Positions 52,780 through 62,520 of a DNA stretch of 64,000 nucleotides are shown piece by piece (position 1 is the first letter of the stretch; the number at the start of each line of letters is the position of its first letter). Source of the DNA: Danxiaibacter sp048498555. Its GTDB lineage: Bacteria > Bacteroidota > Bacteroidia > Chitinophagales > Chitinophagaceae. The stretch covers positions 248,001 to 312,000 of the forward strand of contig JBEHXT010000001.1 of NCBI GenBank assembly GCA_048498555.1, written 5' to 3'. Under the pieces are notes generated by a model. That model ran no database searches. It saw nothing but the letters and a program-made list of their open reading frames with translations, and had not been told where the DNA came from. Both the position numbers and the translations under genes were made by a program.

Positions 52780-55257
52780 TTATTCTTCCCTCACTCCTCC
52801 CAAAATTCCTGCAAACAAAATCCGCACACCGGAAGTAGGTGTTTGATTTTTCTGGAATGCCTGTATAAAATCAACCCTGAAAATTTTCAATATGTTTTCT
52901 ATCGATAAAAATACTTCCGCGTATTGCTTATCCTTATTAACATAAAGCGCGTTGCCACCGGCTACAAAGAACCAGTTCCACTTTTTCATCAACGGTATTT
53001 TGTTGGACAAAAAGCCATTCAAATGATATTCCACATGCCCCGACGTTTGAAAGCGTTCGGTATTGCTGTAATCATAATACTGCATAATCTGAAAGCTCTT
53101 TAAATACGGGCTGGATGAAACGGTACGGTTATCATAATAGTGTTGGTAATCGGGCAGGTATAACCTGGTGGTATCTATAAAGCCGCCGACATTCCAGCGC
53201 CACTGCAACTTTCCTCCCAATCGCAGATCTATATCATCAGATACTGAAAAATTCCATTTGTTATACTGTATATCGCTACCTAACCATTTATGTATGCCTT
53301 GCGTAAATCCAAGGTTGAAAGTTGGATAACCCGAGTTAAGCGCAGTACGCTGCCCTGCCTTCTGGATATACTTAATACCTGGTTGCCACTGCAGATCAAT
53401 ATTTGCTACCAGCGCCTTATGCTCAGGAATATTGGAAGAAACTACATTGGTAGGATAGTTTGGTGAAAACTCTCTTCCCTTGATATCAAAAATTGAATAA
53501 TCGCCTGTATTCTCTAGCGGATAACGATGCTGATATTCAACACCAAACTTAAGCGTAAAGCCATCGGCTATTTCATTAGAATACCTAAGCCTTGTAAACC
53601 ATGCCTCATACAATTTCATAATGTTTCTTTCATAAACCAGTGTGGCGATTGAGTTATCACGCGATGTAATAGGCTGCAACGGATTGAACTGAAACACTCT
53701 TTTGCCCGCAGAAAAACTTATCGACTGATCATGCCTTTTTCCATATCCATACACAGCAGACAACCTCGCATTAAAATGATGATTGGTGAAGCCGTAACGT
53801 ATATTGGGGCTTATATCAAGGTAGCTGTGCGATTGTTTATATTCTTTAAAATATTCGGGCGTAAAGTTCACAACGGTACCTTCCACGGTATTATAGCTCA
53901 ATATGTCAAATACAGCCGGAAACGTAATAGTCCTGTTGAGCCTTCTCCTTATAAATTTCTTGCCACCTAACACAAAGGCAATAGGCCTGAATTCCTTATT
54001 ACGTTTCAGATCGAGAGAATCAATATACGCAGGTTGATTTCGCAGATTTTCAAGACTATCTTTAAAAAAATAATCCCGTGCTTCTTCCGGCTGAAGAGGA
54101 ATAGGACGAATGCTATCCCAATAACGGCTTGGCTTTGCGTTGGAACTGGCGTCATATTTCACCACAACATTGTTGAAGTATTTCTCCGGGAATACGGGAT
54201 CAAGGTTAAACTTATCAAACACTTGCACAAAGTTGCCAAATACATCAAATCCAAAAACATTTGACTGAGGGTATATGATTTGGTGCTTCAAAACCCATTT
54301 GTCATCGTATGGAATGTAGATCTGCTCAAGCCGTAGTGTGTCCAAATATTGCATTTGCTTTTTTCCCGCTACAGTAAGCTGTACGCTATGTATGCGCCAA
54401 TCTCCCTCCATCACATTAATATACCCTGAAAATGTTGGCTCAAAAGTTCTTTTCGAACTTACTTTTATACGATTGATCATTTTTTTGCCGTCGTAAAAAG
54501 TACCCTCAAATTTATAATTGTAAAACTTTAGTGCATTATCTGCTATGGGTGAGATAAATCCGCGCGGGTTAAGGTTTTCGCCTATTTTGATGGAATTGTG
54601 GTACAGCGACAACATTTGCGGTAATGCCAGTCCGTAGGCATTGCTGTTACCGCTTACTTTCGTTGATACGACATCTGTTTTTACTTTATCAGGCGGCTCC
54701 TGTGCAAAGGTGGCAACTGATTCTGAGAGATACAGGAATTTTTGCTGGCTGGTATCGCCATCTTCAAAATCTACAGGCCTCCCCAGGAACTTTTTAGGGT
54801 ATTTTCTCAATCGCAATATGCCTTTGATATAAACTTCGCACTGGAAGCGTTGCAATTCTTTCTCATAATCGGGTCTTTTTTCTATCGCATGGCGGATGAT
54901 AGAATAAGCGGGATCTTCTTCTCCTGCCTTTACTGTAACGTTGTCCAGGGTATACTGTTGCTCAGATAAAACGAAGTCTATTATAATATCCCGCTGATCG
55001 AGAACTATTTCTTTTTCAGCAGTTTTGAATCCTACACGCATACATTGAACAACATAGTTTCCGGGATCAACCTGCAAACTATATTCACCTTTTGCATTGG
55101 CAGAAACACCAATGCTGCTGCCTTTAATGGAGACTGATGCGAAACTCAAAGCTGCGCCGGAACTATCTGTGATCCGCCCTGAAATATGCTGTGCTGAACA
55201 AATAAAAGGCAGCAACAGCATACCAATCAAATATGCAAGTCTACACTGAATCTTCAT
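52780..55257 (-). CDS. DUF5686 outer-membrane protein with carboxypeptidase-regulatory domain
   Basis: 825 residues with a signal peptide (about 1-22). A carboxypeptidase-regulatory-like domain (about 25-110: ISGRITDSSGAALSFASVSIKG, then QVDPGNYVVQCMRVGFK) precedes the DUF5686 region (about 120-825), a strand-rich, probably barrel-forming segment. An end like AFQKNQTPTSGVRILFAG is usual for this family. Function unknown; it is abundant in the phylum and membrane-embedded. Confidence 0.88.
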   Translation of the reverse strand: MKIQCRLAYLIGMLLLPFICSAQHISGRITDSSGAALSFASVSIKGSSIGVSANAKGEYSLQVDPGNYVVQCMRVGFKTAEKEIVLDQRDIIIDFVLSEQQYTLDNVTVKAGEEDPAYSIIRHAIEKRPDYEKELQRFQCEVYIKGILRLRKYPKKFLGRPVDFEDGDTSQQKFLYLSESVATFAQEPPDKVKTDVVSTKVSGNSNAYGLALPQMLSLYHNSIKIGENLNPRGFISPIADNALKFYNYKFEGTFYDGKKMINRIKVSSKRTFEPTFSGYINVMEGDWRIHSVQLTVAGKKQMQYLDTLRLEQIYIPYDDKWVLKHQIIYPQSNVFGFDVFGNFVQVFDKFNLDPVFPEKYFNNVVVKYDASSNAKPSRYWDSIRPIPLQPEEARDYFFKDSLENLRNQPAYIDSLDLKRNKEFRPIAFVLGGKKFIRRRLNRTITFPAVFDILSYNTVEGTVVNFTPEYFKEYKQSHSYLDISPNIRYGFTNHHFNARLSAVYGYGKRHDQSISFSAGKRVFQFNPLQPITSRDNSIATLVYERNIMKLYEAWFTRLRYSNEIADGFTLKFGVEYQHRYPLENTGDYSIFDIKGREFSPNYPTNVVSSNIPEHKALVANIDLQWQPGIKYIQKAGQRTALNSGYPTFNLGFTQGIHKWLGSDIQYNKWNFSVSDDIDLRLGGKLQWRWNVGGFIDTTRLYLPDYQHYYDNRTVSSSPYLKSFQIMQYYDYSNTERFQTSGHVEYHLNGFLSNKIPLMKKWNWFFVAGGNALYVNKDKQYAEVFLSIENILKIFRVDFIQAFQKNQTPTSGVRILFAGILGGVREE

Positions 55258-55332
55258 TAAAAATAGAAGGCTGTTGCAGTTGCGTGTGTAGCAACAAGGT
55301 TCTGGGTAATAATAAATGCAATTTGTACGCCA

Positions 55333-55686
55333 TCAATTTGGCATTTTAATAAGCATTCTTCCAAAGCTGCCGGATAATGCCGCAAATGCAGATACCAGGC
55401 CTCCAACAATTGCTGTAATTATTATCAATGAGCCAGAGCTGCCTACACCCAGTACATCTGCAATTTTGGGAGCCAGTAAATTGTCGTTATTAAGATCAAT
55501 AAAATAAGCGTGAAACCCCCATAACAAAAAAAGCCCGGCAAAGCCTGCGGCAAAAGCTTTTGAAGGCTTTTGATGAATGATTACGGCCGTAAGGAAAGAG
55601 CTTATAGCAAACCCCCACCAGGGCAGGAACAGGCAAAACGCATATCCCAGTAAAGCCGTAAGTATTATTGAAACAACTAACTTCAT
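55333..55686 (-). CDS. Small hydrophobic protein of unknown function
   Basis: 117 residues with four likely membrane segments (about 3-20, 23-40, 47-63, 82-105). KIADVLGVGSSGSLIIITAIVGGLVSAFAALSG closes it. I do not recognise a named family. Lies between penicillin acylase and DUF5686 on the same strand, with gaps of 52 and 75 bases, so co-transcription is plausible. Confidence 0.65.
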   Translation of the reverse strand: MKLVVSIILTALLGYAFCLFLPWWGFAISSFLTAVIIHQKPSKAFAAGFAGLFLLWGFHAYFIDLNNDNLLAPKIADVLGVGSSGSLIIITAIVGGLVSAFAALSGSFGRMLIKMPN

Positions 55687-55738
55687 TTTGAGGTTATTTT
55701 ATGCAATGGAATTCAATATGATAAAACGCACCAAATGC

Positions 55739-58207
55739 CTAGCCGTTATTGAACGTCATTTTGCCTTTGAGCTTTTTATTATTGGTTATCTCTGTTTCTG
55801 ATAATATCGACAATGTATAATATTTACCATTCACCCAATTGTCAACAAATGTATCATAATATTTACTACCCGGGTTACCGCTTTGGCCACCGGGGTAAAC
55901 GCCATATGCTTCTGTCTTGTCATTTAAATGCACCACCATTCGCCAGCTTGGGCCATGAAACTGTTTAGTAGCATTGATAACATGCGTGCCACCTCCGGCT
56001 GGCAAATGAAGCCTGCTAAACGCCGGTATTTTTAGCAAATGCCGTATGCCTGTATCTTTGTACTTGCCCCATGCCAGTTTCCCTGTTTTATCTACAATAA
56101 TTAATTCTTTTGCTGCTTTTTTGAATGCCGCTGTCACTACATCTTTTATCGTTTCTTTTTGAGGCGTATTAATATTATCAGCAAACTCATAGGTACTGTC
56201 TTTCAAAAGGCTTTCAAGCATGGTGCTTTGAACAGGTTCAGGCATCGGCAAGGCGCTTTGCGATAGTTCATCTGTGTACATTTCAGCCATTATACTATCC
56301 ACCCAAACAGTAAAAACCGTGGCGCCTTTTTCGCCGATATCATTGCGGAGATTCCAATTCTTGTATGTTTCCAGTAATGTTTTTTCGGTATCATTTAGTG
56401 CTGGCTCGTCTATATATTTTAATAATACAGGCCTGGCCATTTCGGCAAATATGTTGTAGTTGTTTGTTTGCAGAAGCTGCATATCAGCCGGCGTAATATC
56501 TTCCATTTGTGTAAGGTTGCGGTTGATAATAATACCGCGATAGGGTGGATTAGAGCCGCCAAGATAGTAAGGATAAGTTGTATCGTAAGGATATTGATTG
56601 GCGCTGCTCACAAAACCATATGTTGGATTATGAAGTGTTATATTAAAGCTGTCGCCGATAATCCCTTGCCAGCGATAAGAACTATCATTGCCGGGCATCA
56701 GAAAGTCGCCCTGCCTTCTCCATTTTGCGGGAAAGCTCCCCTGTTGACGAAGGGCTATATCGCCGGCCTTATCTGCAAAGATCATGTTTTGCGCGGGGCA
56801 GCTGAATGTTGAAATGGCATCAACATAATCATCATAATTTTTTGCTTTATCCAGCTTGCCAAATGTCTTTAGCTCATCACTTGGATCGTGTGCTTTCCAG
56901 CGGCAGGCATATGCCTTTCCATCTTTTAGAATATTGGGATAGTTTTTATCATACATTACAGGCCCCCAAACAGTCATGGCCATATGCTGGGTATCAGCCA
57001 CGGCATCTTTTATTTTTATTACTTCGTCTCTAAATGTTGTATTCTGCCACTCTCCGTTATAGAGATACTGTTGCATGGTGCTATCCTTAAACGTGATCTC
57101 GTAATAATCGCGAACATCACGCCCGGAATTAGTAAACCCAAAAGCTACATTATCATTAAAACCAATAATTACATTAGGTGCACCTGGCAATCCAACGCCA
57201 TAAACATTATTGCCCGGCGTTGAGATTTGTACTTCATACCAGAGAGAAGGAAGATTTAACCCGAGGTGCGGATCATTACACAAGATAGGTTTGCCGCTTG
57301 CAGTTTTTATTCCGCTTACCGCCCAGTTGTTGCTTCCATTGGCGGGATCAGGTTTTGGATTAAATGCCTGGGCTTTGCTGGTGTCTGAATTAAATGAAAA
57401 ATAAAGAGAATCAGCATTCAAAGGTTTTTTAACAACGAGCCCGGCTTTTGCAAAAACAGTTCCTTTGGGAACGATGGGATCAAGCGAATCCTGGCCGTAA
57501 GGATACAATTTCTCAAATTGTTTTGCCGAGAAAATGCTCCTGGCATTTGTCATTTCAAAATCCTGTTCGTACGCGGCAAGGTCGTACGACATGTACTTCA
57601 ATAGCAGCGCGGTTTTCAGATTGGTCCAATGCTCGGGCCTATAATCAAGCATTTTGTATTCCAAAGGGTAATCCTTTTCATCAAGCGTATTGATGTAAGC
57701 ATTCACTCCGGCCGTATATGCATCTGCCGATGCTTTGCTTTGGGGATCTGATTCCATTTGCTTCAAAGAATTTTCAGCTGCATATACCATTCCGAGGCGG
57801 CGAAAGAATTTATCTATTTTTAAAAAACTTGTACCACTCCCCTCTGCACCCATTATCTCACTTAGCCTTCCGCCGGCAGCATATGTCTGAAAATCCATTT
57901 GCCACAGCCTGAAGCGTGCATGCAGGTAACCTTGCACAAAATTGGCATCATGATCATTTTCGGCATATATATGCGGCACCAGCCTTTCATCAAAATACAC
58001 GTTCACTTTTCCTTTCAGTTCGGGGGAATGGATGGCAGCACTAAATTCCTTATCTGCAGCCTCTGCGTTTTGCCAAAATCCTTTCTGTGGGGAAAGAAAA
58101 TATCCCATTCGGGGCGTTTTGCTTTTTCCCGCTGGTAAGGGCACATTTAACACAATAATTAAACCTACAGTCAGCGCCAGGCTAAAAATAAAATATACTA
58201 CCCGCAT
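55739..58207 (-). CDS. Penicillin acylase family N-terminal nucleophile hydrolase
   Basis: 822 residues with an N-terminal hydrophobic anchor (about 5-24). The chain is made as a precursor that cleaves itself before Ser292 in NGSNNWAV, the nucleophile of the family. The alpha part precedes it (VNVYFDERLVPHIYAENDHDANFVQGY) and the beta part follows (PILCNDPHLGLNLPSLWYEV, AFGFTNSGRDVRDYY). Substrates range from beta-lactams to acyl-homoserine lactones; which applies here is unknown. It is likely periplasmic. Confidence 0.93.
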   Translation of the reverse strand: MRVVYFIFSLALTVGLIIVLNVPLPAGKSKTPRMGYFLSPQKGFWQNAEAADKEFSAAIHSPELKGKVNVYFDERLVPHIYAENDHDANFVQGYLHARFRLWQMDFQTYAAGGRLSEIMGAEGSGTSFLKIDKFFRRLGMVYAAENSLKQMESDPQSKASADAYTAGVNAYINTLDEKDYPLEYKMLDYRPEHWTNLKTALLLKYMSYDLAAYEQDFEMTNARSIFSAKQFEKLYPYGQDSLDPIVPKGTVFAKAGLVVKKPLNADSLYFSFNSDTSKAQAFNPKPDPANGSNNWAVSGIKTASGKPILCNDPHLGLNLPSLWYEVQISTPGNNVYGVGLPGAPNVIIGFNDNVAFGFTNSGRDVRDYYEITFKDSTMQQYLYNGEWQNTTFRDEVIKIKDAVADTQHMAMTVWGPVMYDKNYPNILKDGKAYACRWKAHDPSDELKTFGKLDKAKNYDDYVDAISTFSCPAQNMIFADKAGDIALRQQGSFPAKWRRQGDFLMPGNDSSYRWQGIIGDSFNITLHNPTYGFVSSANQYPYDTTYPYYLGGSNPPYRGIIINRNLTQMEDITPADMQLLQTNNYNIFAEMARPVLLKYIDEPALNDTEKTLLETYKNWNLRNDIGEKGATVFTVWVDSIMAEMYTDELSQSALPMPEPVQSTMLESLLKDSTYEFADNINTPQKETIKDVVTAAFKKAAKELIIVDKTGKLAWGKYKDTGIRHLLKIPAFSRLHLPAGGGTHVINATKQFHGPSWRMVVHLNDKTEAYGVYPGGQSGNPGSKYYDTFVDNWVNGKYYTLSILSETEITNNKKLKGKMTFNNG

Positions 58208-58438
58208 AGCAAGTATTAGATTGAAAATTTAATTGATGCAGCAATGTTAAAACTTTTGATTCGGATGGCGAAATGTGGCAGCTTAATGCTGATTGTCTGG
58301 ATCAGGATTTGAGGATTTGGAGATGGAAAGATTTTTTTGAATAACTGTCTTATTGCTTAAATTTCGGACTATATATTTTCAAGCTTCTGCCCTCGTATGC
58401 CGCTAACACCTTATACCTGAAACCTGATGCCTTGCACC
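58208..58438. other. Gap downstream of the BioF-like gene
   Basis: 231 bases. Includes the repeat array 58405-58446 (opposite orientation of GTGAGG-type words) and words like GGATCAGGATTTGAGGATTTGG (58300-58322 region). Nothing coding. Confidence 0.4.
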
Positions 58439-58446
58439 TTACCTCA
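58405..58446. repeat. GTGAGG-type repeat at the 3' end of the BioF-like gene
   Basis: Reads AACACCTTATACCTGAAACC, then TGATGCC and ACCTTACCTCAAC on the + strand. The gene's last codons and its TAA (58439-58441) lie inside it. Confidence 0.55.
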
Positions 58447-59536
58447 ACAATCCCACCAGCTTCTCCACTTCGTCCATCGTATTGAAGGAATGCAGGACGA
58501 TGCGCAACCGTTCTTTTTCTTTAGGAACAGTTGGGTAGAGTATGGCGCGTACATCAACGTTATGATCCTGCAGCTTGCGCGCGAGCGCTTTTATGGCGGT
58601 GTTACCAGGCACCATTACAACCTGGATCGGGGTTAATGAATGGAATTTTTCGTATGCCAGATCAGCCGCCTGGAAATATTGAATCAGCTCCTGCAGTTTT
58701 TTTCTTTCTGCCGACAAAGCCGGGAAGATTTTATACGAAGCTGAGATATAATGAACCGCTTCTTCAGGAAGCGCTGTTGAATAAATAAAACTCCTGGAAA
58801 AATTGATGAGGTATTTCTTTAAACGGGATGACCCTACAACTGCGGCCCCATGGCAACCCACTGCTTTTCCGAAAGTGTAAATACGGCAAAACACCTGATC
58901 CGCATAACCCATCGATTGCACCAGCCCTTCTCCTCTTTCCCCTATGATGCCCGTGGCATGTGCTTCGTCAATGATCAGGTGTGCATGATACTTATGACTG
59001 AGCGCAACCAGTTCAGCCAAAGGACAAACATCGCCATCCATACTAAATACAGATTCGGTAACGATGAACACGTTGCCTTTTGCCTGTTGCAACCGCTGCT
59101 CCAGCTGGTTCATGTCGTTGTGAGCAAATGCAAAACTTGTTGCAAAGGACAACCTGATGCCATCTCTGATTGACGCGTGTGAAAGCGCATCATATAAAAT
59201 CGTATCGCCGCGTTGAGGCACACAGGAAAGCACGCCGGTATTGGCATCGTACCCGGAATTGTAGATAGCCGCAGCTTCAGACTTATGAAAAGCAGCAATC
59301 TGGTTTTCCGTTTGTTCAATCAGCGAATAATTTCCTGCAAGTAGCCTGGAGCCTGTGCTACCATAGGCGTAATTGGAAACGCCGGGATCATTCGATCTCA
59401 ACAGGTTGTTTTTTACAATGCCTATATAATCGTTACTGTAAAAATCTATTTTGCCTGAGGGAAGCTTTAATTCCCTTAACGCATCCTGTTGGATACGATC
59501 ATCAAGCTTGCTTTGCAAAAAATCATCTTTGTACAT
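58439..59536 (-). CDS. bioF: 8-amino-7-oxononanoate synthase-like aminotransferase
   Basis: 365 residues, somewhat short of the usual 380-400. Alpha-oxoamine synthase family, pyridoxal-phosphate enzymes that join an amino acid and an acyl-CoA. Seen: GSTGSRLLAGNYSLIEQTE, the cofactor aspartate region LIIDEAHATGIIGERGEG and the cofactor Lys224 in YTFGKAVGCHG. BioF makes a biotin precursor from pimeloyl-ACP/CoA and alanine; a glycine C-acetyltransferase is the main alternative. No other biotin gene is next to it. The last codons lie in a repeat array. Confidence 0.8.
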   Translation of the reverse strand: MYKDDFLQSKLDDRIQQDALRELKLPSGKIDFYSNDYIGIVKNNLLRSNDPGVSNYAYGSTGSRLLAGNYSLIEQTENQIAAFHKSEAAAIYNSGYDANTGVLSCVPQRGDTILYDALSHASIRDGIRLSFATSFAFAHNDMNQLEQRLQQAKGNVFIVTESVFSMDGDVCPLAELVALSHKYHAHLIIDEAHATGIIGERGEGLVQSMGYADQVFCRIYTFGKAVGCHGAAVVGSSRLKKYLINFSRSFIYSTALPEEAVHYISASYKIFPALSAERKKLQELIQYFQAADLAYEKFHSLTPIQVVMVPGNTAIKALARKLQDHNVDVRAILYPTVPKEKERLRIVLHSFNTMDEVEKLVGLLR

Positions 59537-59622
59537 ATAGCCGATACATTAACCGGCGAAAGGTAGCAGTTTTGCGTTAGACTTAAAACCAGCTCAATCA
59601 TGGAACCACATAAAACATGTAT

Positions 59623-59975
59623 TTTTTTTGAACCATATAAGTTAGAGATCGGCCTCGGCAAATGTTTCGGCTGCTAATAACTGAACAACAGCTTAACGGC
59701 CTAAGGCCCGACCGAAGCGAAGTTTTTTGAACCATATAAGGCATATAAGAGCATATAAGGAGTTACGCCCAAGGATAATAATGACTAACGCAGCATATAC
59801 TTACTTAACTAATTTGAGCCCTTCACCATTACCCATTCACTATTCACTTGTTGTATATAAGGAGAACCATGCGGGAATAACGTCCCAACGTTCTGCAATA
59901 ACGTTGCTAATCGTAGCAGCCTGTCGCCCAAACAATAGCTTATATGTTCTTATATGCCTTATATGGTTCAAAAAA
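59623..59975. repeat. GAACCATATAAG repeat family with a 35-base inverted pair
   Basis: 59623-59641: TTTTTTTGAACCATATAAG. 59723-59757: the same word extended by GCATATAAGAGCATATA. 59941-59975: the inverse of it, matching at 34 of 35 positions. The inverted pair brackets about 183 bases, which contain the TTCACTATTCAC-type words at about 59817-59849. The whole looks like a small non-autonomous element. Confidence 0.7.
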
Positions 59976-60021
59976 ATCCTTTTATATGTTTTCACTAACC
60001 TGTTTAATCAACTTCGCTTTT

Positions 60022-60029
60022 TACATTTG
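60022..60029 (+). promoter_or_regulatory. Candidate -7 box for miaE
   Basis: TACATTTG ends 5 bases before the ATG at 60034. If used, transcription would start at or near the ATG, giving a leaderless mRNA. No -33 TTTG is seen. Confidence 0.35.
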
Positions 60030-60033
60030 CAGC

Positions 60034-60642
60034 ATGGAACTTTCACAGGATACTAAAAACATTCTCGGGCTTCAGCTTCCCACGGACCCTCGCTGGGTGA
60101 ACCTGGCGGAAATGAAGCTTGAAGACGTATTAACCGACCATGCTTATTGCGAGCAAAAGGCTGCAACCAGCTGCATTTCGCTCATTCAGAAATACTCAGA
60201 CAGAGAAAAACTCGTGAGCGAACTGGCTCCCATTGTTACAGAAGAATGGGGACATTTCAGGCTTGTTTTGCAGGAACTGAAGAAACGCAACCTAAAGCTT
60301 GGCAAACAACGCAGAGACGAATACGTAAACAAGCTGCTGGAATTCCAGAAAAAAGGCGGCCATCTTGAAGATCGTTTCCTTGACCAGTTACTTACTATGG
60401 CATTGATAGAGGCTCGCAGTTGCGAAAGGTTCAAGCGCCTGAGCGAAGGGCTGGAAGATGAATACATGCGCAATTTTTACCGGCGCTTTATGGAGAGCGA
60501 AGCCGGGCATTACACGTTGTTTATTGAACTGTCTGAAACATATATCGATCCCGAAAAAGTAAGGTCGCGCTGGAAAGAATGGCTCGCCTATGAAGCGGAG
60601 GTAATGACCGTGCTTGAAGTTCGAGGAGACAGGATACACTAA
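60034..60642 (+). CDS. miaE: tRNA-(ms2io6A) hydroxylase-type di-iron enzyme
   Basis: 202 residues from ATG 60034. The ferritin-like di-iron fold uses EQKAATSCISLI, EEWGHFRLVL, EARSCERF and ESEAGHYTLF, the expected E-x-x-H and E ligands. MiaE hydroxylates the isopentenyl group on A37 of tRNAs. The start is fixed by the family N-terminus (MELSQDTKNILGLQLPTDPRW). No other tRNA-modification gene is adjacent. Confidence 0.9.
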   Translation: MELSQDTKNILGLQLPTDPRWVNLAEMKLEDVLTDHAYCEQKAATSCISLIQKYSDREKLVSELAPIVTEEWGHFRLVLQELKKRNLKLGKQRRDEYVNKLLEFQKKGGHLEDRFLDQLLTMALIEARSCERFKRLSEGLEDEYMRNFYRRFMESEAGHYTLFIELSETYIDPEKVRSRWKEWLAYEAEVMTVLEVRGDRIH

Positions 60643-60738
60643 CGCACAGACGTCCAAACTTAAAGCTGAGCGCCGACAAAATAACGCCACATCTTAATTT
60701 CAAATTGAGCCACCAACAACGTTTAACCTATTACAACC

Positions 60739-61221
60739 ATGACCATCAAAAGGATCGACTTATCTGAAAGCAATTTGGTAACCGAATTGTTTAACGAATA
60801 CAGAATGTTTTACAACCAGCCTTCTAACTTTTCACTTGCAGAAAGCTTCATCAATACAAGGCTTGAAAACAATGAATCAGTAATATTTGTGGCGCTGGAG
60901 CAAAATGGCCAAAATCATATTCCTATTGGATTTACGCAACTTTATCCCGTTTATTCTTCTGTAAGGGCCTGTAAAAACTGGATATTGAATGACCTGTTCG
61001 TGCAAAAGGAATATCGTGGAAAAAGTGTGGGTTATCAATTAATCAAAACTGCATTGCAATTTGCACTGGACAGCGGTGCCACTTTTGTTGAGCTTTCAAC
61101 CGCCACAGACAATTATACTGCACAGAAATTATATGAATCAATGGGCTTTCAAAAGAAATCACCAGATAATAATTTTTTTGATTACTCAATTTCATTATCT
61201 CACTACACAGAAGCTTTGTAA
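60739..61221 (+). CDS. GNAT-family N-acetyltransferase
   Basis: 160 residues with the acetyl-CoA binding pattern LNDLFVQKEYRGKSVGYQLIKTAL (R-G-K-S-V-G near residue 95) and ATDNYTAQKLYESMGFQKKS. The acceptor is unknown: protein, amine and antibiotic acetylases all use this fold. Alone in its unit, 96 bases after miaE. Confidence 0.88.
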   Translation: MTIKRIDLSESNLVTELFNEYRMFYNQPSNFSLAESFINTRLENNESVIFVALEQNGQNHIPIGFTQLYPVYSSVRACKNWILNDLFVQKEYRGKSVGYQLIKTALQFALDSGATFVELSTATDNYTAQKLYESMGFQKKSPDNNFFDYSISLSHYTEAL

Positions 61222-61521
61222 TAAAGCACCTTTAAACCGCATCCTACTTAAATTAAATATTTAAATAATGCAAGTAGACAGTAGGCCATATTTAACGGTG
61301 GTTAAATAACATTTTTTAACAATGTTGTTATAAAGAAAACGCGTAAAATTGCTTTAATCGTTACTTTTATTTTAGAGTTGCTTTATTTGAAAAGTAAAAC
61401 GGCTTCAACGGTACATTAAAAAAACAAAATCATCGTTGTGATCAGATAATGATAAAGTTATACCTTGCCAGTATAGCTAATTCGTTTTTACAACAGGTTT
61501 ACCAATTATAAGACAAAGGAA
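61222..61521. other. 300-base gap before the amidase gene
   Basis: AT-rich. A short palindrome TAACAA-TG-TTGTTA lies at 61317-61330, of unclear use. No RNA or full promoter is seen. Confidence 0.35.
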
Positions 61522-62514
61522 ATGCAGAAAAGAATTAAATCAGCTACCCGAAAATTCACTCTACCCATACTATTTTCAGCCATTTTGTTGATGGCATGCT
61601 CAGGTACCTATTCCCAGGCAACAAAAAAGCAAATCATTAAAACCATAATAATAGATCCGGGCCATGGTTACCCCACACTGAATGCGCACGGAAAATATAG
61701 CTATGAATCAGATTTAACGCTGGCTTTCGGGCAGGCATTGGCGAAAAAAATACAGGATTCCCTACCAGATGTAAAAGTATTGATGACACGCAACGATCGT
61801 AATGATGCAGGTGGCATTGCCAATCCGCGCGATGCCAATCGTTACCGCGCAAATTTTGCCAATGAAAATCATGGTGACCTTTTCATCAGCATTCACTGCA
61901 ATGATGCACCGGCAAAACATCATTCAGAAATTATCGATTACAAAAACTCCACATACTACACAGGCAAAGGCAAGAAAAGAAAAAAACATACAAAACGGGT
62001 ACCTGTGTACCGCTATTGGACAACACCAAGCGAGGTAACAGGTACTGAGACGTTTATTTGGGCAATCAACAAAAACGACTCGAAGATCCAGTTCGTTCAA
62101 AGCAACACGGTTGCTGATACGACAGAGCTTCAGGGCGAGCAAGCCGATTCCACAGCAGAAGACCTGTTTGATTCTCCGGAAGCAAGGATCATGGCCTCTC
62201 TCCGCACAAAAAAATATTTCGACAGAAGCTTAATGCTGGCAGACCTTGTCCAGAATGAATTTATAAGGCAGGGCAGAGTGAACCGCGGTGTAAAACAACG
62301 TAATAATGAAGGTATTTGGGTACTACAAGCTACCGCAATGCCCAGTATTTTGGTTGAGGCCGGCTTTATAACCAATCCCGAGGAAGAGGATTATATGAAC
62401 AGCGACCTGGGAAGAGAAGAAGTGGCATCCGCAATTTTTAGCGCGGTATTGGCATACAAGAAAAATGTAGAAGCCGGAAAGATAAGCGAAGCGGCAGGTT
62501 CCGGACAACAATAA
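61522..62514 (+). CDS. N-acetylmuramoyl-L-alanine amidase (Amidase_3)
   Basis: 330 residues. The N-terminus has a hydrophobic segment and a lipobox-like LMACSG, so it is probably a lipoprotein. The amidase fold runs about residue 40 to 315: TIIIDPGHGYP (first zinc His), SYESDLTLAFG (Glu ligand), LFISIHCNDAPA (second zinc His) and PSILVEAGFITNPEEEDYM (catalytic Glu). A basic, repeat-free insertion (about 140-225) sits between the second and last motifs. It cleaves the amide between MurNAc and the first stem-peptide residue. Confidence 0.93.
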   Translation: MQKRIKSATRKFTLPILFSAILLMACSGTYSQATKKQIIKTIIIDPGHGYPTLNAHGKYSYESDLTLAFGQALAKKIQDSLPDVKVLMTRNDRNDAGGIANPRDANRYRANFANENHGDLFISIHCNDAPAKHHSEIIDYKNSTYYTGKGKKRKKHTKRVPVYRYWTTPSEVTGTETFIWAINKNDSKIQFVQSNTVADTTELQGEQADSTAEDLFDSPEARIMASLRTKKYFDRSLMLADLVQNEFIRQGRVNRGVKQRNNEGIWVLQATAMPSILVEAGFITNPEEEDYMNSDLGREEVASAIFSAVLAYKKNVEAGKISEAAGSGQQ

Positions 62515-62520
62515 GCAATT

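Larger units (their letters stand above)
59537..60033. other. 497-base gap before miaE with an inverted-repeat element
   Basis: Contains the GAACCATATAAG repeats at 59623, 59723 and, inverted, 59941, plus the TTCACCATTACCCATTCAC word array near 59820. An in-frame extension of miaE upstream to 59944 would run through the repeat and is not credible. Confidence 0.55.

Noticed and set aside
59944..60033. An in-frame extension of miaE
   Set aside because: It runs through the inverted GAACCATATAAG repeat and its residues (YALYGSKKSFYMFSL) do not resemble the family.
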